NCBI RefSeq assembly: GCF_036227325.1
Contig: NZ_CP109467.1
Location: 1,612,001 to 1,676,000 of the forward strand
Source: Streptomyces sp. NBC_01465
GTDB lineage: Bacteria > Actinomycetota > Actinomycetes > Streptomycetales > Streptomycetaceae
DNA: 64,000 bases
Direction: 5' to 3'
Both the position numbers and the translations under genes were made by a program. Position 1 is the stretch's first letter. Each line of letters starts with the position of its first letter. Below, one piece after another: positions 9,186 to 19,814 of this stretch. The notes beneath the pieces are model-generated. The model saw nothing but the letters and a program-made list of their open reading frames with translations, made no database searches and was not told the DNA's origin.

Positions 9186-12134
9186 TCAGCGCAGGCTCGT
9201 CAGCGCCTTCCCGACGAGCTTCGCGCGGTCCGCCGCGCTCGGTACGTGCTCCAGGCCGAAGCCGAGGAGCACGGTGTCGCGGGTGGTGACTGCTCCGTAC
9301 GTCTTGAAGAGCTCACCGGTGCGCACCCAGTCGTTGGTGACGGGCGGGCTGCCCGCGGGCGGGCCCGGGACGGTCCAGGCGCCGAGGGAGGTCTCGAAGC
9401 CCTCGGTCTCGGTGGCCTGGCCGCCGACGACGACCGAGGCGTTGTCCGCGAGGACTCCGTGGCCGCCGGTGCCCGGGTCGGTGATGTAGCTCAGGGACAC
9501 CTCGACCTTCTTGCCCGCGTAGGCGCTGAGGTCGAAGGAGACCGGCTGCCAGCCCGCGGAGGCGCCGGTGAAGCTGTTCCAGGCGCCGCTGGTGCCGGAC
9601 GCCGTGCAGCCGGTGGAGGTCTGCGTCAGATAGCGCTTGAGGGCGGGGTGCTCCTTGATGTAGAAGCCGGCCCCGCACTCGGCGGGAACGGCGTTGCTGG
9701 TGGCGCCACCCGTGTCGGGCAGGGTGGTCCAGTCCTCGGCCCCTGCCGTGTGGGCTTCGAGCACCGCGTTGTCGTAGCCGGGCTCGGTGTCCCACAGCAG
9801 CTGGAAGTTGAGCTTGGGTGCGTCGGCGGCGGTGACGTTGGTGAGGTCGACGGTGTGGGTGAGGCGCTTCCAGGCGTCGTCCGTGTGGATCGCGGCCGCC
9901 ATCCCGGTGCCCTCGTAGGGGCCGTAGGGGTTGATCGTCCCGGCGAACTGGCCCGCTCCCGCGCTCGCGAACTGCGGATAGGTGGCGACGGGCAGGTTGT
10001 CGGAGGTGATGCTGTACGACCCTGCCGCGTCCAGCGGGTTGCCGGGCGCGCCGGCGAGTGCACCGGTGTAGCCGTTCAGCGCACCGGAGCCGGTGAAGCC
10101 GGTGGCTCCCGCCGAGGACGTACGCGAGTAGGCGCCGAGGTAGTACTGGCTGAAGTCGTCGGTGCGGGTGTCGCCGATGTTGACGGATCCGCCCGCCTGT
10201 TCACCCGCCTCGATCAGCTTGCCGCCCTCGTTGAGGTAGTCGCGCAGGGCGAGTTGGGTGGCGAGACCGGGGCGCGGGGCGCCGGTGTAGTGCACGACGG
10301 TGCGGAAGTGGTCGAGCACCGCGAGCGCGTCGGGCGCGCCCTGGGTGGCGACGTCCCAGACCAGGGGCTTCTTGCCGTTGGCCTTCAGGGCGTCGACGTA
10401 CGCCTGGGACTGCTGGGCGGTCGCACCCTCCTCGGCCACGACGAGGGTGTCGGCGCGGGGAATCGAGGCCACGGTGTAGGTGAAGTGCTCGCTGGAGGTG
10501 CGCTTTCCGTGTGCGGTGCGGCCGGTGTACCAGACCTCGACCTTGTCGCCCGGGTCGGCGTCCTCGACGGTGGCGCGGTAGTCGTTGAAGTAGAGGTTGT
10601 CCTTGCCGCCGTAGGTCTCACCGCCCTTCCAGGTCTTGAGGTCCTCGTCGTGCGTACGGCCGCCGTTGATGCGGTAGTTGAGCTCCTTGTCCCGTACGGA
10701 CTTGCGGGCGACGACGTTGACCTGCTGGTCGCCGCCGCGCGCGTAGGACGTGGTGAAGGTGGCCGGGGTGAAGTCTGCGGCGCTCAGGCCGACCGAGGAC
10801 GACGGCTGGTCGGGGTGGGACGCGGTCTCGGCGACGGAGAGGGCGAAGGGGATGTTCTTGGCGAACTCGTCCTGGATCAGCTTCTCGTCGTCGGGGTAGT
10901 CGAAGACGGACCCGCAGTCCTCGGGCTTCCAGGCGTCATTGGGGTCGATCGCCGACGCCGTCTGGCAGGTGCTCATCTCGGGGGTGAACATCGCCACGCC
11001 GTTGACGTTGCCCGCGTGTCCGTCGGCCTCGCCGTTGGTGGTGTAGAGCTCGGAGGAGACCTGCGGGTGGTAGCCGGGGATCGCCGAGTTCTCGGGGGTG
11101 CCGGCGAGCGCCTTGTAGAGCACGTCGTCGGGGGTGGGGGTGGCCACCTGCCAGCCGACTCCGTACAGCAACAGCTCTGCGGCGGAGTGGTAGTTGATCG
11201 CGTACTTGAAGCCGACGCGCTTCTCGAAGGCGTCGAGCGCCTTGGTCTCGGGCTCGGAGCCCGGTGCCGTGCCGCGGTAGGTCTCGTTGGCGGGGCTGGG
11301 GGACGAACCCTCGTCGTCGTAGCCCCACTTGTAGGCGAAGTTGCGGTTGAGGTCGACACCGTCACCGGTGGCGATCACGCCGTCGCCGTTGTTGTCGTGC
11401 AGGTTCTTGCGCCACTCCCGGTCGCCGTCGGCCTTGAAGGTGTAGTCGTAGCCGTCGGGGTTGGCGGAGAGCACGAACCAGAGTTCGGTGGAGTCGACGA
11501 GCTTCGTGATCTGCTTGTTCTTGCCGTAGTTGTCCAGGTAGTAGTGCATCAGCCGCCGGGTCATCTCCGGGGTGATCCACTCACGCGCGTGCTGGTTCGA
11601 CATGTACAGCACGGAGGGTTTCGAGCCGTCCTTGGTCTTCTTTGCGTTCTTGGAGAGCTTGAGCGCGAGGATGTCCTGGCCCTGGACGGTCTTGCCGATG
11701 GAGACGACCTTGGTGAGGTTCGGGTTGGCCTGGCCGGTCTTGACGATCTCCTCCTGGAGATTGCCCTTTCCGCTGTACGGGCGGAACACACCGTCGCTGG
11801 CGGCCTCCTGGGCACCGAGCGCCTTCGCCGAGACCTTGTGCTCGGTGAGGTCGACGCCCTTCTTCTCGAGCTGCCCGGCCTGTTTGTCGGTGAGGTAGAC
11901 CTCGACCTCGGCCTTGCCCTGCTTCGGTGCCTGCTGACTCAGTTCCTGGCCGTCCTGGCCGGCCGCGAGCAGCAGGGGTATCTGTTCCTTGGTGACCTGA
12001 GCATGGAAAACCTTGATGGCGTCGGACCCCGGATCGGGTGTCTTCGCGCCACTGGCCTGGGCGACGGGTGCGGCCGCCAGACCGGCTACCAGCAGTGAAG
12101 CCGCGGCGAGGATCGATCTCGCTCTGCGTCTCAT
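9186..12134 (-). CDS. Secreted zinc carboxypeptidase (peptidase family M14)
   Basis: A large 982-residue exported protein with a signal peptide (RRRARS, then a hydrophobic stretch ending APVAQASG). The M14 catalytic domain spans about residues 110-440: zinc ligands His181 and Glu184 in NQHAREWITPE, a substrate-binding Asn-Arg in DLNRNF (about 260-265), the third zinc ligand His315 in INYHSAAEL, and the catalytic Glu385 in MFTPEMSTC. The long remainder (about 440-982) holds beta-sandwich-like regions rich in Gly, Ser and Thr, probably substrate-binding or carbohydrate-binding-like modules. It likely degrades extracellular peptides. It stands alone with an imperfect palindrome in its leader. 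Confidence 0.92.
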   Translation of the reverse strand: MRRRARSILAAASLLVAGLAAAPVAQASGAKTPDPGSDAIKVFHAQVTKEQIPLLLAAGQDGQELSQQAPKQGKAEVEVYLTDKQAGQLEKKGVDLTEHKVSAKALGAQEAASDGVFRPYSGKGNLQEEIVKTGQANPNLTKVVSIGKTVQGQDILALKLSKNAKKTKDGSKPSVLYMSNQHAREWITPEMTRRLMHYYLDNYGKNKQITKLVDSTELWFVLSANPDGYDYTFKADGDREWRKNLHDNNGDGVIATGDGVDLNRNFAYKWGYDDEGSSPSPANETYRGTAPGSEPETKALDAFEKRVGFKYAINYHSAAELLLYGVGWQVATPTPDDVLYKALAGTPENSAIPGYHPQVSSELYTTNGEADGHAGNVNGVAMFTPEMSTCQTASAIDPNDAWKPEDCGSVFDYPDDEKLIQDEFAKNIPFALSVAETASHPDQPSSSVGLSAADFTPATFTTSYARGGDQQVNVVARKSVRDKELNYRINGGRTHDEDLKTWKGGETYGGKDNLYFNDYRATVEDADPGDKVEVWYTGRTAHGKRTSSEHFTYTVASIPRADTLVVAEEGATAQQSQAYVDALKANGKKPLVWDVATQGAPDALAVLDHFRTVVHYTGAPRPGLATQLALRDYLNEGGKLIEAGEQAGGSVNIGDTRTDDFSQYYLGAYSRTSSAGATGFTGSGALNGYTGALAGAPGNPLDAAGSYSITSDNLPVATYPQFASAGAGQFAGTINPYGPYEGTGMAAAIHTDDAWKRLTHTVDLTNVTAADAPKLNFQLLWDTEPGYDNAVLEAHTAGAEDWTTLPDTGGATSNAVPAECGAGFYIKEHPALKRYLTQTSTGCTASGTSGAWNSFTGASAGWQPVSFDLSAYAGKKVEVSLSYITDPGTGGHGVLADNASVVVGGQATETEGFETSLGAWTVPGPPAGSPPVTNDWVRTGELFKTYGAVTTRDTVLLGFGLEHVPSAADRAKLVGKALTSLR

Positions 12135-12151
12135 GAGCCCCCCTTGCTGTT

Positions 12152-12174
12152 GTCTGCCACGTACGTGGACAGAC
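12152..12174. promoter_or_regulatory. Imperfect palindrome in the carboxypeptidase leader
   Basis: The core CCACGTACGTGG (12157-12168) is a perfect 12-bp palindrome, and GTCTG / CAGAC flank it symmetrically. It lies 18 bp upstream of the carboxypeptidase start codon, a good position for an operator. No matching regulator is encoded next to it. Confidence 0.45.
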
Positions 12175-12235
12175 GCCAGGCTCGTGACGCCTCATGATCA
12201 TGTCAAGAGCGCAAGGGCGTATCCGCCAGGAATCG

Positions 12236-12275
12236 AGAAAGCCGCTGCCGGGCCCCAGCGGGGCCCGGCAGCGGC
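12236..12275 (-). terminator. whiA terminator
   Basis: A 16-bp perfect stem GCCGCTGCCGGGCCCC with its complement and a 3-base loop; TTTCTCGATT follows on the minus strand. It ends the uvrC-rapZ-yvcK-whiA transcript. Confidence 0.85.
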
Positions 12276-12299
12276 CGGTGGAAAAGGGGAGGATTCGGT

Positions 12300-13289
12300 T
12301 CAGCCGACGAGGCTGTCGTCCAGCTCCTCGCTGAGGTTGGACTCCGTGCCCGGGATGCCCAGGTCCTGGGCCCGCTTGTCGGCCATCGCCAGCAGGCGGC
12401 GGATACGGCCCGCGACCGCGTCCTTGGTCAGCGGCGGGTCGGCGAGCGCGCCCAGTTCCTCCAGCGACGCCTGCTTGTGCTCCATGCGCAGCCGGCCCGC
12501 GGCGGCCAGGTGCTCGGGCACCTCGTCCGCCAGGATCTCCAGCGCGCGCTGGACCCGGGCGCCCGCGGCGACCGCGGCGCGCGCCGAGCGGCGCAGGTTG
12601 GCGTCGTCGAAGTTGGCGAGGCGGTTGGCGGTGGCGCGGACCTCGCGGCGCATCCGCCGCTCCTCCCAGGCCAGTACCGACTCGTGCGCGCCGAGCCGGG
12701 TCAGCAGGGCGCCGATCGCGTCTCCGTCCCGTACGACCACGCGGTCCACGCCGCGCACCTCGCGCGCCTTGGACGCGATCTGCAGCCTGCGGGCCGCGCC
12801 GACCAGGGCCAGGGCCGCCTCCGGGCCCGGGCAGGTCACCTCCAGGGAGGAGGAGCGGCCGGGCTCGGTGAGCGAGCCGTGGGCCAGGAAGGCCCCGCGC
12901 CAGGCCGCCTCGGCGTCACAGGTGGCCCCCGAGACCACCTGTGGGGGCAGACCGCGGATCGGACGGCCACGGCCGTCCACGAGCCCGGTCTGGCGCGCGA
13001 GCTGGTCGCCGCCCGCCACTACCCGTACAACAAAACGCGAACCTCGGCGCAGTCCGCCGGGGGCCATCACAATCAGCTCCGAGCTGTGCCCGAAGATCTC
13101 CAGAATGTCCCGCTTGAGCCTGCGCGCCGCCATCGCGGTGTCCAGCTCCGCCTCGATCACAATCCGGCCACTCACCAGGTGGAGACCGCCGGCAAACCGA
13201 AGAATCGCCGAGACCTCCGCCTTCCTGCAGCAGGTCCGGGTGACGGGGAGCCGGGAAATTTCGTCCTTCACCGCTGCCGTCATCGCCAT
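12300..13289 (-). CDS. whiA: WhiA, sporulation transcription regulator
   Basis: WhiA acts with WhiB to start sporulation septation in Streptomyces aerial hyphae. The 329-residue protein has the LAGLIDADG homing-endonuclease-like N-terminal domain (about residues 20-190; no nuclease function expected) and a C-terminal helix-turn-helix around residues 245-315 ([23 protein letters not shown] read in pieces). The sequence is nearly that of S. coelicolor WhiA as I remember it. Its start overlaps the end of yvcK by 10 bp, so it is translationally coupled. Confidence 0.96.
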   Translation of the reverse strand: MAMTAAVKDEISRLPVTRTCCRKAEVSAILRFAGGLHLVSGRIVIEAELDTAMAARRLKRDILEIFGHSSELIVMAPGGLRRGSRFVVRVVAGGDQLARQTGLVDGRGRPIRGLPPQVVSGATCDAEAAWRGAFLAHGSLTEPGRSSSLEVTCPGPEAALALVGAARRLQIASKAREVRGVDRVVVRDGDAIGALLTRLGAHESVLAWEERRMRREVRATANRLANFDDANLRRSARAAVAAGARVQRALEILADEVPEHLAAAGRLRMEHKQASLEELGALADPPLTKDAVAGRIRRLLAMADKRAQDLGIPGTESNLSEELDDSLVG

Positions 13290-14296
13290 GGGCCGATCCT
13301 TCCATGCATCCGAAAAATACGGTCGTACGCGGCGGCCAGCAGCTCGGGGTCGTGCTTTGCCGAGCTGTCGGGCGAGGCCACGGGCGCCAGTTCGACCGTC
13401 GCCCCGAGCCGCTTGGCGGCTTCGGTCAGGCTCTCCCGGTCTCGCACGGCGGCCTCGTCGGCCAGCACCACGTCGAAGGCGAGTTTAGGGGCGTGTCGGG
13501 CCAAAACCTCCAAATGACGCTGCGGTGAGAAGCCATCGGTTTCTCCGGGTTGTGGCGCGAGGTTCAGCGAAAGGACCTTCCGGGCCTTCGTGACGGTGAG
13601 CGCGTCGAGCAGTTCCGGCACGAGAAGGTGCGGGATCACGGAGGAGAACCAGGAGCCCGGACCGAGCACCACCCAGTCCGCGTCGAGCACCGCCGCGACC
13701 GCCTCGGGGACGGCCGGCGGGTCGTTCGGCACGAGGTGTACGGACTGGACCTCGCCCGGGGTGAGGGCGACCGTGGCCTGGCCGCGGACGGTGTCCACGT
13801 CGTCGGGGCGGGCCGGGTCGTGGCCCCGTACGAGAGCCTCCAGATCCAGGGGGACCGCCGACATGGGCAGCACCCGGCCGTGCGCGCCGAGCAGCTTGCC
13901 GACCAGGTCCAGGGCCTGGACATGGTCGCCCAGCTGCTCCCAGAGGGCGACGATGAGGAGATTGCCGACCGCGTGTTCGTGCAGGTCGCCCTTGGACTCG
14001 AAGCGGTGCTGGATGACGCGGGCCCAGGTCTGGCCCCAGTCGTCGTCGCCGCAGAGCGCCGCGAGGGCCTTGCGGAGGTCGCCGGGCGGCAGGACGCCCA
14101 GCTCCTCGCGGAGCCGGCCGCTGGAGCCGCCGTCGTCGGCGACGGTGACCACCGCGGTGAGGTCACCGGTGATGCGGCGCAGCGCGGCGAGCGACGCGGA
14201 GAGGCCCATGCCGCCGCCGAGGGCGACGGTCTTGGGCTGGGCGCCGCGCTTGCGGTTCAGGCGGTTGAGCCGGTTCAGCCGCAGGGACGACTTCAC
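13280..14296 (-). CDS. yvcK: YvcK/CofD-like gluconeogenesis factor
   Basis: A member of the YvcK/GlmR family (2-phospho-L-lactate transferase fold), which binds UDP-sugars and affects carbon partitioning and cell-wall precursor supply in other bacteria. The 338-residue protein has [16 protein letters not shown] at about residues 25-40, [20 protein letters not shown] and HAVGNLL, all family motifs. The start is GTG 14296, overlapping the rapZ stop as GTGA. It begins with an unusual [13 protein letters not shown] basic repeat of three Arg-Leu-Asn units. It sits in the conserved rapZ-yvcK-whiA order. Confidence 0.93.
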   Translation of the reverse strand: MKSSLRLNRLNRLNRKRGAQPKTVALGGGMGLSASLAALRRITGDLTAVVTVADDGGSSGRLREELGVLPPGDLRKALAALCGDDDWGQTWARVIQHRFESKGDLHEHAVGNLLIVALWEQLGDHVQALDLVGKLLGAHGRVLPMSAVPLDLEALVRGHDPARPDDVDTVRGQATVALTPGEVQSVHLVPNDPPAVPEAVAAVLDADWVVLGPGSWFSSVIPHLLVPELLDALTVTKARKVLSLNLAPQPGETDGFSPQRHLEVLARHAPKLAFDVVLADEAAVRDRESLTEAAKRLGATVELAPVASPDSSAKHDPELLAAAYDRIFRMHGRIGPWR

Positions 14297-15249
14297 TCGC
14301 GCCCCATGTCCCGGTGGACGATGACGGTCTCCACCCCGGCGGCGGCGAGCCGCTTGGCGAGCTTCTCGGAGGTGGCGACGGAGCGGTGCTTGCCGCCGGT
14401 GCAGCCGACCGCGATCGTCACGTACCGCTTGCCCTCGCGGCGGTAGCCCGCGGCGATCAGCTGGAGCAGCTCCGTGTAGCGGTCGAGGAACTCCTTGGCG
14501 CCGGGCTGGTTGAAGACGTAGTTGGAGACCTCTTCGTTGAGTCCGGTGAAGGGGCGCAGCTCCGGGACCCAGTGCGGGTTGGGCAGGAAGCGCATGTCGA
14601 CGACGAGGTCGGCGTCGACGGGCAGCCCGTACTTGAAGCCGAACGACATGACCGTGGCCCGCAGCTCGGGCTCCTCGTCGCCCGCGAACTGGGCGTCCAT
14701 CTTGGCGCGCAGCTCGTGGACGTTGAGCGAGGAGGTGTCGATCACCAGGTCGGCGTCGCCGCGCAGCTCGCGCAGCAGGTCCCGCTCGGCGGCGATGCCG
14801 TCGACGATGCGGCCGTCGCCCTGGAGGGGGTGCGGGCGGCGTACGGACTCGAAGCGGCGGACCAGCGCGTCGTCGGAGGACTCGAGGAAGACGATCCTGC
14901 GGGTGACGTGCTTGGCCGCCAGGTCGGCGAGGGATTCGCGCAGGTTGTCGAAGAAGCGGCGGCCTCGGACGTCGACGACGACGGCGATACGGGCCACATT
15001 GCCCTGCGAGCGGGCGCCGAGCTCGACCATGGTGGGGATCAGGGCGGGCGGCAGGTTGTCGACGACGAACCAGCCGAGGTCCTCCAGACACTTGGCCGCC
15101 GTGGAGCGGCCCGCACCCGACATCCCGGAGATGATCACCAGCTCGGGGATGGCCGGCTCGGCTGCTTCGGTGGCCTCGGCCGGTGCGCCGTTGCCCGTGC
15201 TGCCCGTACTCACGTCTGCTCCGTCCTGTGCCTGCTCTTCACTGCTCAT
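14293..15249 (-). CDS. rapZ: RapZ, RNase adapter / nucleotide-binding protein
   Basis: RapZ-family P-loop protein; in E. coli RapZ directs small-RNA decay for glucosamine-6-phosphate control, whereas in actinobacteria the role is less clear. The 318-residue protein has an acidic, low-complexity N-terminal tail of about 33 residues, then a Walker A variant GMSGAGRST (42-50), and the C-terminal RapZ domain with GCTGGKHRS. It overlaps uvrC by 11 bp and yvcK by 4 bp, giving a tightly coupled operon. Confidence 0.94.
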   Translation of the reverse strand: MSSEEQAQDGADVSTGSTGNGAPAEATEAAEPAIPELVIISGMSGAGRSTAAKCLEDLGWFVVDNLPPALIPTMVELGARSQGNVARIAVVVDVRGRRFFDNLRESLADLAAKHVTRRIVFLESSDDALVRRFESVRRPHPLQGDGRIVDGIAAERDLLRELRGDADLVIDTSSLNVHELRAKMDAQFAGDEEPELRATVMSFGFKYGLPVDADLVVDMRFLPNPHWVPELRPFTGLNEEVSNYVFNQPGAKEFLDRYTELLQLIAAGYRREGKRYVTIAVGCTGGKHRSVATSEKLAKRLAAAGVETVIVHRDMGRE

Positions 15250-17236
15250 GTGTGCTGCCCCCGTCGTCTTCCATGATCTCTCCTGTTGCCGTGTTCACGG
15301 CGGGTGCGGCCGGTGCCGCCTGGGCGAGCGCCGCGGCCACGGTCTCGGCCGTCTTGCGGCCTATCCCGGGAACTTCGCAGATCTGGTCAATTGTGGCCTG
15401 CTTCAGCTTCTTCACCGAGCCGAAGTGCTTGATGAGGGCCTGTTTGCGGGTCTCGCCGAGGCCGGGCACCGCGTCGAGCGGGCCCGACTTGAAGCGCTTG
15501 GCCCGCTTGGCGCGCTGGTAGGTGATGGCGAAGCGGTGAGCCTCGTCACGTACCCGCTGAAGAAGGTAGAGGCCCTCGCTCGAGCGCGGCAGGACGACGG
15601 GGTCGTCGTCGCCGGGGAGCCAGACCTCTTCGAGGCGCTTGGCGAGGCCGCAGACGGCGATGTCGTCGATACCGAGCTCGTCCAGGGCGCGCTGGGCGGC
15701 GGCGACCTGGGGCTGGCCGCCGTCGACGACCAGGAGCTGCGGCGGGTAGGCGAAGCGCTTGGGGCGGCCGTCCTCCTCGGGCGCGGTCTCGGGGACCTCG
15801 GGGTTGGCGTCGGATTCCGCCCACTCCCCCGTCTCCGCCTTGTCCGCGAGGTAGCGCCTGAAGCGGCGGGTGATGACCTCGTGCATCGAGCGGACGTCGT
15901 CCTGGCCCTCGAAGGTCTTGATCTGGAAGCGGCGGTACTCGCTCTTGCGGGCCAGGCCGTCCTCGAAGACCACCATCGAGGCCACGACGTCGTCGCCCTG
16001 GAGGTGGGAGATGTCGTAGCACTCGATACGGAGCGGCGCCGAGTCCAGATCGAGCGCCTCGGCGATCTCCTCCAGGGCGCGGGAGCGCGTCGTGAGGTCG
16101 GAGGCGCGCTTCGTCTTGTGCAGGACCAGGGCCTGCTGGGCGTTGCGCTGGACCGTCGCCATCAGGTCCTTCTTGTCGCCGCGCTGCGGGATGCGGAGCG
16201 ACACGTTCGAGCCGCGGCGCTCCGCGAGCCAGGCGGCGACGGACTTCTCGTCCTCGGGGAGGGCCGGGACGAGGACCTCCTTGGGGACGGCGTCGCCCTT
16301 CTCCTCGCCGTACAACTGCTGCAGCGCGTGCTCGACCAGGCCGGAGGTGTCGACCGCCTCGACCTTGTCGGTGACCCAGCCGCGCTGGCCGCGGACCCGG
16401 CCGCCGCGTACGTGGAAGATCTGGACGGCGGCTTCCAGTTCGTCCTCGGCGACCGCGATCAGGTCGGCGTCGGTCGCGTCGTTGAAGACGATCGCGTTCT
16501 TCTCCAGGGCGCGGCGCAGGGCCTCGATGTCGTCGCGCAGGCGGCCGGCCTTCTCGTACTCCATCTCCTCGGCCGCCTCGTGCATCTGCTGCTCCAGGCG
16601 GCGGATGTACGTCCCCGTGCGGCCGGCCATGAAGTCGCAGAATTCCTCGGCCAGTTCGCGGTGCTCCTCGGGGGTGACGCGGCCGACGCAGGGGGCCGAG
16701 CACTTGCCGATGTAGCCGAGGAGGCAGGGGCGGCCGATCTGGGCGGAACGCTTGAAGACCCCTGCCGAGCAGGTGCGGACGGGGAACACGCGGAGCATCA
16801 GGTCGACGGTCTCGCGGATCGCCCAGGCGTGGCCGTACGGACCGAAGTAGCGCACGCCCTTCTTCTTGGGGCCGCGCATCACCTGGACGCGGGGGAACTC
16901 CTCGTTGAGGGTGACCGCGAGCGACGGATAGCTCTTGTCGTCGCGGTACTTGACGTTGAACCGCGGGTCGAACTCCTTGATCCAGGAGTATTCGAGCTGG
17001 AGCGCCTCGACTTCGGTGGAGACGACCGTCCACTCGACGGAGGCGGCCGTCGTGACCATCGTGCGCGTGCGCGGGTGCAGGTTGGCCAGGTCCTGGAAGT
17101 ACGAGGAGAGACGCGGGCGGAGGCTCTTCGCCTTGCCCACGTAGATCACCCGGCGGTGTTCGTCGCGGAATTTGTAGACCCCCGGCGAGTCGGGGATCTG
17201 TCCCGGCTTCGGGCGGTAACTGGAGGGGTCGGCCAT
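15239..17236 (-). CDS. uvrC: Excinuclease ABC subunit C
   Basis: UvrC makes both incisions in nucleotide excision repair. The 665-residue protein has the GIY-YIG nuclease at the N-terminus ([24 protein letters not shown]), a cysteine cluster CSAGVF...[15 protein letters not shown] around 155-180, a UVR motif (residues about 210-245), the RNase H-like endonuclease domain with IECYDISH and VVDGGQPQ, and tandem HhH at the C-terminus ([17 protein letters not shown]). Its promoter is of the DNA-damage type and places transcription almost at the ATG. Confidence 0.97.
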   Translation of the reverse strand: MADPSSYRPKPGQIPDSPGVYKFRDEHRRVIYVGKAKSLRPRLSSYFQDLANLHPRTRTMVTTAASVEWTVVSTEVEALQLEYSWIKEFDPRFNVKYRDDKSYPSLAVTLNEEFPRVQVMRGPKKKGVRYFGPYGHAWAIRETVDLMLRVFPVRTCSAGVFKRSAQIGRPCLLGYIGKCSAPCVGRVTPEEHRELAEEFCDFMAGRTGTYIRRLEQQMHEAAEEMEYEKAGRLRDDIEALRRALEKNAIVFNDATDADLIAVAEDELEAAVQIFHVRGGRVRGQRGWVTDKVEAVDTSGLVEHALQQLYGEEKGDAVPKEVLVPALPEDEKSVAAWLAERRGSNVSLRIPQRGDKKDLMATVQRNAQQALVLHKTKRASDLTTRSRALEEIAEALDLDSAPLRIECYDISHLQGDDVVASMVVFEDGLARKSEYRRFQIKTFEGQDDVRSMHEVITRRFRRYLADKAETGEWAESDANPEVPETAPEEDGRPKRFAYPPQLLVVDGGQPQVAAAQRALDELGIDDIAVCGLAKRLEEVWLPGDDDPVVLPRSSEGLYLLQRVRDEAHRFAITYQRAKRAKRFKSGPLDAVPGLGETRKQALIKHFGSVKKLKQATIDQICEVPGIGRKTAETVAAALAQAAPAAPAVNTATGEIMEDDGGSTHEQ

Positions 17237-17243
17237 GGTGGAC

Positions 17244-17265
17244 AGCCTACTGGCGGGGGCTGACA
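17244..17265 (-). promoter_or_regulatory. DNA-damage-type promoter of uvrC
   Basis: Minus strand TGTCAG, ten bases, TAGGCT, then seven bases and the uvrC ATG. The spacing is identical to the uvrB and ogt promoters. The TGGC after TGTCAG is replaced by CCCC, so it is a weaker match. The distance to the ATG implies a leaderless mRNA. Confidence 0.6.
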
Positions 17266-17303
17266 GTGAGGCCCGCCCGGGGAGGCGGGCGGGCCCCGGT
17301 GGA

Positions 17304-18068
17304 TCAGCGGCGGCGCAGGCGTACGGCCACGGTGCCGAGCGCCAGTACGGCGGCTCCGGCCGCGCCCGCGGCGGCGGGGTTGAGAGCGGAGCCGTCCCTG
17401 GTGGGCGGGGCCGCCTGGGCCTTCTGCGGGCCGTAGCCGCCCGCCTTGCCGGACTTGGCGTAGGCGGAGCCCGGGAGCTTGTCGCCGTACGCCTGCTGGA
17501 CGTGGTGCCGGTAGGCGGTCAGCGTCGTGCCGTTGGCGCCGATCGCGCGGGTCGCGTCCTCGTCCAGGGGCAGGACCTTGGCGCCCTTCGTCACGTACCA
17601 GGCGTCGATCTGGGGCTCGCGGAAGACGGTGCCGCCGGGGAGGCTGCGGGCGCCGGCCGCACTGTAGCGCGTCTCGTCGTCGCCGGAGGCGATGTTCACC
17701 ACCTGCCAGCCGGAGCCCTGGCGGGCGGTCCACAGGGAGGCCTTCTGGCCGTCGGAGGAGACCGCCGTACTGGCCATGAAGTCCAGGTGGGCGACCGCGG
17801 CGCCGGGGCGGCCCGCGACGAATTCCGGGGCGAGGGTGTAGACGGGCACGGAGCTGCCCTGAATGTGCGGGGCCGCCGCGGCCATGGTCACCTTGCCGTC
17901 GCGGGCGAAGAAGCGGGAGAGCGTGGTGAGGGTGGCGGGGGCGGTCGCCGCTTCGTGGGCCGCCTTCGCGTCCTGGGCGGGGGTGTCGGCCTGGGCGTGC
18001 GGGGCGGCGAGCAGGAGCAGCGTGGTCGCGGTGCCGGCGAGGGCTGCGGCGGTGAGGCGTGCGGTCAT
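17304..18068 (-). CDS. Secreted, C-terminally membrane-anchored protein of unknown function
   Basis: I do not recognise a family. The 254-residue protein has a signal peptide ([26 protein letters not shown]), a 170-residue extracytoplasmic part with no known motif, a Gly/Pro-rich spacer, and a last hydrophobic helix ([17 protein letters not shown]) followed by LRRR, which is the layout of a surface protein held in the membrane by its tail; no LPXTG is present. The start is ATG 18068; GTG 18077, overlapping the upstream stop as GTGA, is an alternative. It directly follows a secreted cysteine peptidase and is probably cotranscribed, so it may be a partner of that enzyme. Confidence 0.7.
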   Translation of the reverse strand: MTARLTAAALAGTATTLLLLAAPHAQADTPAQDAKAAHEAATAPATLTTLSRFFARDGKVTMAAAAPHIQGSSVPVYTLAPEFVAGRPGAAVAHLDFMASTAVSSDGQKASLWTARQGSGWQVVNIASGDDETRYSAAGARSLPGGTVFREPQIDAWYVTKGAKVLPLDEDATRAIGANGTTLTAYRHHVQQAYGDKLPGSAYAKSGKAGGYGPQKAQAAPPTRDGSALNPAAAGAAGAAVLALGTVAVRLRRR

Positions 18069-18073
18069 GGGTG

Positions 18074-18667
18074 TCACGCCCCGATCCGGTAGAGCGAGTG
18101 GGTCCAGGAGAACTCGTTGTTGTTCACGTACCAGGCGTGCGAGGCCCAGTTGTAGCGGTCGTTGGAGGGCCACGGGTCGCCCCAGTAGACCCAGCTGTTG
18201 GCGGTGTCGTAGCCGTACAGGACGTGCATGTGGCCGCCGCCGCTCGACCACTGGATGCGGGTCTCGACCGGGCGGTTGGCGTCGATCTCGGACTGGACGG
18301 TGGTGTAGCGGAGCCATCCGGTCACGTACGAACCGGAGTTGATGCCCGCCCAGTCGAGTCCGTTCTGGACGTCGCCCAGGCTGGCCTGGGAATTGGGGCA
18401 GTCGTAGCCCTGCTGCCGGCCGAAGGCGGCGTTGCAGAACTGGTTCTGGGTGTAGTTCCGGCCGAACCAGGTGGCGATGGTGTTGCCGCTCGCGGCCCAG
18501 CACCAGTTGGTCTTCTGCTGGGACTGCATGGTGATGTTCAGTCGTTTGGCGGCAGCGACTGCGGCCGTCGGAGCGCTCTGGTCGGCCGAGGCCGCCGTCG
18601 CCGGTGCGGCGAAGACCGCCGCGGCCAGCAGGGCGGCTGCGGACAGCCATCTCTTCTTGTTGCGCAT
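18074..18667 (-). CDS. Secreted papain-like cysteine peptidase
   Basis: The 197-residue protein has a signal peptide (RNKKRWLSAAALLAAAVFAAPATAA) and a papain-fold core: the nucleophile in QKTNWCWAAS (Cys about residue 57) and the catalytic His in SGGGHMHVLYGYD, followed by Asn/Asp-Trp motifs (WVYWGDPWP) that can supply the third residue. This layout matches the papain-like cysteine protease families (C39_2/PF12385-like) of actinobacteria. The start is ATG 18667 with GGGAGGA five bases before it; the longer frame upstream is not supported. It is divergent from the next gene. Confidence 0.8.
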   Translation of the reverse strand: MRNKKRWLSAAALLAAAVFAAPATAASADQSAPTAAVAAAKRLNITMQSQQKTNWCWAASGNTIATWFGRNYTQNQFCNAAFGRQQGYDCPNSQASLGDVQNGLDWAGINSGSYVTGWLRYTTVQSEIDANRPVETRIQWSSGGGHMHVLYGYDTANSWVYWGDPWPSNDRYNWASHAWYVNNNEFSWTHSLYRIGA

Positions 18668-18883
18668 CGCGTTCCTCCCGAGGCGGGGGGTGGATTGGAG
18701 GAGCGCGTCCGGACGCTGTCGATGAGCATCTGCGGTTGTCGGGTTCAGGTCAACACGCTTCAATGCGGGGTGAGTCGGCGCTGTGAATGGCGAGGGTGGA
18801 GTGTGAACGGCCCTTGCCGGTACGGTCGGTCGCCCGGCGCCGCCGCCCCGCCCCCGTTGTGAACGTTCACCCGAGGAGCCCGT

Positions 18884-19810
18884 ATGGGACACCCCGAGGC
18901 CGATCTCGCGCAGATGCTGCACACCGGGCCTTTCCATCTGGCCCTGCGTGCGGCGATCGCGGTGCGCGGGCTGCCGCTGCAGCGGGTCCAGCACCGGCTC
19001 GCCAGCCGTGGCATCAAGGTCGGTGTGACCAGCCTGAGTTACTGGCAGCAGGGTGCGCGCCGCCCGCAGCGGCCCGAGTCGCTGCGCGCCGTGCGCGCGC
19101 TGGAGGACGTACTGGAGCTGCCGGGCGAGTCACTGCTGCGGCTGCTCGACGCGGACGGCGCGCGGGCGGAGGTGGAGCGGCCCGCCGCCCGCTCCTACCG
19201 GTCGCTGGTCGAGTCGTCCGGGGCCGTCGAGCGGCTGCTCGCCGAGCTGGAGCTGCCGAAGGACGGCGGGCTGCACACGGTGGGGCAGCACGAGCGCGTA
19301 CGAATCGGGGCGGCGCGTGAGCTGCGGGGGCGCGACGCCGAGCATGTCGTACGCGCCCATCGCGACGGGATCGACCGCTATCTGGCCGTCCACCGCGGCG
19401 ATCCGGGATGCGATCCCGCCCGGGTGGTCGTGCGCGCCGGGGAGAACTGCCGCACCGGGCGGGTGCGCTGGGACCGCGAGAGCGGGGTGCTGGTCGCCGA
19501 ACTGCTCTTCGACGCGCGGCTGCGCGCCGGGGAGACGTATCTCTTCGGGTACGGGTTCGAGGACGGGACCGGGGGCGAGAGCGGCGAGTACGTGCGGGGG
19601 TTCAGCTTCGGCGGCGGGCAGTACGTCCTGCAAGTGCGGTTCGACGAGCGGGCGTTGCCGGTGCGGTGCCGCAGGTTCGCTCAGGCGTCGGCGGGCGCGG
19701 CGCGGGGCGCGCGGGCGGATCTGACGCTGAGCGGACTGCACCGGACCGTACATCTGGTGGAGCAGGGGGTACGGCCCGGGATCCTCGGGATCGGGTGGGA
19801 CTGGGAGTGA
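18884..19810 (+). CDS. Helix-turn-helix regulator-like protein
   Basis: A 308-residue protein known to me only as a conserved Streptomyces hypothetical. Residues about 20-85 read as an XRE-like DNA-binding domain (LPLQRVQHRLASRGIKVGVTSLSYWQQGARRP), a fold normally used with a ligand or partner domain. The remaining 200 residues look beta-rich (GETYLFGYGFEDGT, YVLQVRFDER) and carry no motif I know. The ATG follows AGGAGC at good spacing. It ends 4 bp from the convergent Rieske gene. Confidence 0.65.
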   Translation: MGHPEADLAQMLHTGPFHLALRAAIAVRGLPLQRVQHRLASRGIKVGVTSLSYWQQGARRPQRPESLRAVRALEDVLELPGESLLRLLDADGARAEVERPAARSYRSLVESSGAVERLLAELELPKDGGLHTVGQHERVRIGAARELRGRDAEHVVRAHRDGIDRYLAVHRGDPGCDPARVVVRAGENCRTGRVRWDRESGVLVAELLFDARLRAGETYLFGYGFEDGTGGESGEYVRGFSFGGGQYVLQVRFDERALPVRCRRFAQASAGAARGARADLTLSGLHRTVHLVEQGVRPGILGIGWDWE

Positions 19811-19814
19811 GCTT